From NCBI RefSeq assembly GCF_037176765.1, contig NC_090021.1, positions 147,679,074 through 147,743,073 of the forward strand: 64,000 bases of DNA, read 5' to 3'. Of the stretch, positions 63,019 through 64,000 are shown one piece after another. Origin of the DNA: Anolis sagrei (taxonomy: Eukaryota > Chordata > Lepidosauria > Squamata > Anolidae). The notes below the pieces were generated by a model. It saw only the letters and a list, made by a program, of their open reading frames with translations. It ran no database searches and was not told the origin of the DNA. How positions within the stretch are numbered: position 1 is the first letter of the stretch; every line of letters begins with the position of its first letter. The position numbers were made by a program, and so were the translations under genes.

Positions 63019-64000
63019 GCAGATCCTCCCAGGCTTGGCTGCACAGGCTCAAAGTCCCATTTTCTCAGTCTCAAAAGAAGGCAATAATAAACTTCCTCTG
63101 AATCAGTCTTGCCAAGAAGACTTTCTGTGATCAGTTCACCTTAGGCTCATAATAAGTTGAAAATGCCTTGAAGGTGCGACAGTGAAAACGGTCATTAATG
63201 CATTATATTGAGATTGGAGGTAATCCCTGCCCCCCAACCAGGACTCTGTAAAAGATAGTTCAAAATCAGGGATTCATAGTTTTGCCAAGAACACCAGGCT
63301 GGAATGATCCCACAATCCCCTATCTTTCCCCCATGTGGGAACCTAAGGCTTTTTCCATGCCCCCATGACCCCACATGGCAACGCCCTGTAACCCAAACTT
63401 TATGAACTTTCATGGACTTTGGGGTCTGACGTGACTTTCCCTTAGACCCTGCATGATTATCCCTCTCTTCCTATGAATTTCTTGTATGTTTCCGTGCCCC
63501 CTATGTGTATATATGTTTATATGAAAATATGAAGGAAAAGTCACTGTTTCATAAGACCAACACTCTCATGGCTCCACGACCCCTGAGCTGGTAATCCCTT
63601 AACAAAAGGTTTCACCAAGCCCACTTGCATAGACAATAAATAAATGGCTCTTATCAAAACCAGGCCTCGGAGGGCAAGACCAGACCACCTGGAATGATAG
63701 GATCTATGGACATTTTAATCACCCAACACAAAAGGCATCTTCCTGTCTGTGAGGAACCAGGAAGTTCGCTACAGCCTCTCCATTGTGTCAATCCGAACCA
63801 GATGAAACCAACCCCGGACTTCTTCAATTGATTCCATATCCCAGGACTGTAAAGACAAAGGACTGTAAAGACAAAGGACACACCAAAAATGTGAATTCAA
63901 GAAGTCAAACAATAACCCTGGCTAGGCTTGAGATACTAAAGGTCATCGCCCAGCCATTTAGCAGACACTGGTAATCTTAATCCAGTCAACTAGACATGTC
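63019..64000. other. Right end of window, nothing recognised
   Basis: I find no exon or known repeat. AATAAATAAATGG near 63638 and the overall composition recall an LTR end, but I cannot find paired ends. Confidence 0.35.

Overview
The window is vertebrate nuclear DNA, most likely from a squamate lizard close to Anolis. Genes are split into short exons with GT-AG introns. The repeat mix is typical of squamates: RTE/BovB, CR1/L2-type, L1 and R4-like LINEs, a Sauria-type SINE, a second tRNA-headed SINE of Anolis type, many hAT elements with 8-bp target duplications, and fold-back MITEs with ends like GGGCCCTTCCACACAGCC. The species call is inferred from repeats and protein similarity; no search was run.

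The only host genes I can support are three CYP2-clan cytochrome P450 genes resembling CYP2K (CYP2K/2W group). Gene A (+, exons 2-9 at 304-16154; exon 1 lies before the window) and gene B (+, exons 1-9 at 22081-34329) are head to tail. Gene C (-, exons 1-9 at 59318-39907) converges on B. B and C each have a complete 1488-nt reading frame (495 residues) with matching exon lengths 183/163/150/161/174/145/185/142/185. All three keep the C-helix WxxxR, the I-helix threonine pair, the K-helix ExxR and the heme-cysteine loop, so all look able to code for microsomal monooxygenases.

A and B come from a recent tandem duplication. Their introns align almost base for base and share old insertions: a solo LTR, two hAT copies, a G-rich hAT-like MITE and fold-back MITEs. 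C is older and lacks several of these. After the A/B split each copy gained its own insertions, and the other copy serves as the empty site. A gained a BovB LINE (intron 3), a 532-bp hAT-like element (intron 4) and a 3.6-kb L1 with an inverted 5' part (intron 7). B gained a short BovB 3' end, an L2/CR1 tail and a 903-bp solo LTR behind the gene. Two deletions carry copied filler DNA: one in A with about 110 bp of duplicated intron 5, one in B with an 18-bp match to intron 8.

Layout: 1-17.0 kb gene A and its 3' flank; 17.1-21.8 kb repeats (CR1 remnant, direct repeats, G-rich MITE, hairpin); 21.8-36.1 kb gene B, 3' UTR, solo LTR and hAT end; 36.1-39.7 kb hAT transposase fossil with a BED finger and unassigned DNA; 39.9-59.3 kb gene C, with introns heavily loaded with nested repeats (decayed antisense L1, an 86-bp perfect palindrome, SINEs, a 1.2-kb hAT-like element inside a LINE, L1 inside CR1); 59.8-62.8 kb a decayed CR1 split by an R4-like LINE; 62.8-64 kb one repeat and unassigned sequence.
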